NCBI GenBank assembly: GCA_037441525.1
Contig: JBBISA010000055.1
Span: forward strand, 1-26,303
Source: SKVR01 sp037441525
GTDB lineage: Bacteria > Bacteroidota > Bacteroidia > Bacteroidales > UBA7960
Reading direction: 5' to 3'
Length of the DNA stretch: 26,303 nt
In this document: piece by piece, positions 25,913-26,303 of the stretch
Position numbering within the stretch: position 1 is the stretch's first letter
Layout: the number at the start of each line of letters is the position of its first letter
Position numbers and translations under genes: made by a program
Notes under the pieces: generated by a model
What the model saw: only the letters and a program-made list of their open reading frames with translations
Told to the model about the DNA's origin: nothing
Database searches by the model: none

Positions 25913-26303
25913 CTGTAAGTAGTTTAATTGTTAATACTTGATTTTATTTGTTTGACTTTTGTTTTTAGTAATTTTCTCACTAGATATTCAGGTAATCACA
26001 ACAAATAATATAGTTATTCAGATAACCCCAGGGAAAGGTTTAAAACCTGCTTTTAAACCATAAAATAAAATCGTTAATGATATGATTGAAATTGCTATCA
26101 GGAAATCACCTATACTATTAACCGGTTTTAATTTTCTGATCTGTCAATTATCATTCGCCTTCTAAAAACCAAAATTAATTCACTATTGTCCGGTAAAAAT
26201 TAAAATTGCTTGATTTTATTTTTTTAAGTCTCTGAAAAACAGGCATTTTTTATTTTTATTTTACGAATCATCAAATCCAAGCCCCCCAAAGAGGTCTAAC
26301 TGG
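25913..26303. other. AT-rich intergenic end of the window
   Basis: No coding frame of note in 391 bp. It should contain the promoter of the lipoprotein gene, but no exact minus-strand TAnnTTTG match was found. One perfect 9-bp palindrome, GGTTTAAAA/TTTTAAACC with a 5-base loop (26037-26059), is present and could be an operator or a weak terminator. The last 90 bases are very T/A-rich on either strand. Nothing else is recognisable. Confidence 0.5.

Overview
The window is chromosomal DNA from a member of the Bacteroidota. The evidence is a type IX secretion (T9SS) locus (SprB-type adhesin, OmpA-family protein, PorP/SprF-type protein), lipoproteins with acidic residues directly after the lipid-modified cysteine, start codons without clear Shine-Dalgarno sequences, and several copies of the Bacteroidota -7 promoter element TAnnTTTG. 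No tRNA, rRNA, CRISPR array, transposase or phage gene was seen.

Layout. (1) 1-9824, plus strand: the 3' part of a giant repeat adhesin ending in a gliding-motility-type C-terminal domain, a TPR / beta-propeller / OmpA / SPOR-like protein, and a PorP/SprF-family outer-membrane protein. Together they look like an exported surface filament with its dedicated secretion partners. (2) 9984-10772, minus: a Cof-type HAD phosphatase, divergent from the next block. (3) 11010-13825, plus: the two halves of the saccharopine pathway of lysine breakdown, as separate lysine-ketoglutarate reductase and saccharopine dehydrogenase genes. (4) 13826-14536: a gene-free stretch packed with inverted repeats. (5) 14537-16533, minus: kynureninase translationally coupled (ATGA overlap) to an upstream SGNH-hydrolase lipoprotein. 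(6) 16884-19883, plus: SerB with tandem ACT domains, a secreted PQQ-type sugar dehydrogenase and a DUF302 protein. (7) 19936-24656, minus: aconitase, a eukaryotic-type citrate synthase and, upstream of them, a decayed NADP-isocitrate dehydrogenase gene. (8) 24953-25912, minus: a cysteine-bearing surface lipoprotein of unknown function, followed by about 390 bp with no gene.

The most notable observation is the third TCA gene. Two short overlapping minus-strand reading frames next to citrate synthase carry recognisable N-terminal and central pieces of a eukaryotic-type NADP-isocitrate dehydrogenase in two different frames. The substrate-binding SPNGTIR region, the metal-binding aspartates and the C-terminal third are gone. 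The citrate-to-2-oxoglutarate cluster therefore appears to have lost its last step at this locus. Other points worth checking are a 13-bp terminator-like hairpin inside the first codons of the PQQ dehydrogenase gene, a long-period duplication of a five-module block in the adhesin, and the palindrome cluster at 13883-14536, which may be a dispersed repeat. I saw no clearly new multi-gene system; the T9SS locus and the decaying TCA cluster are the strongest leads.
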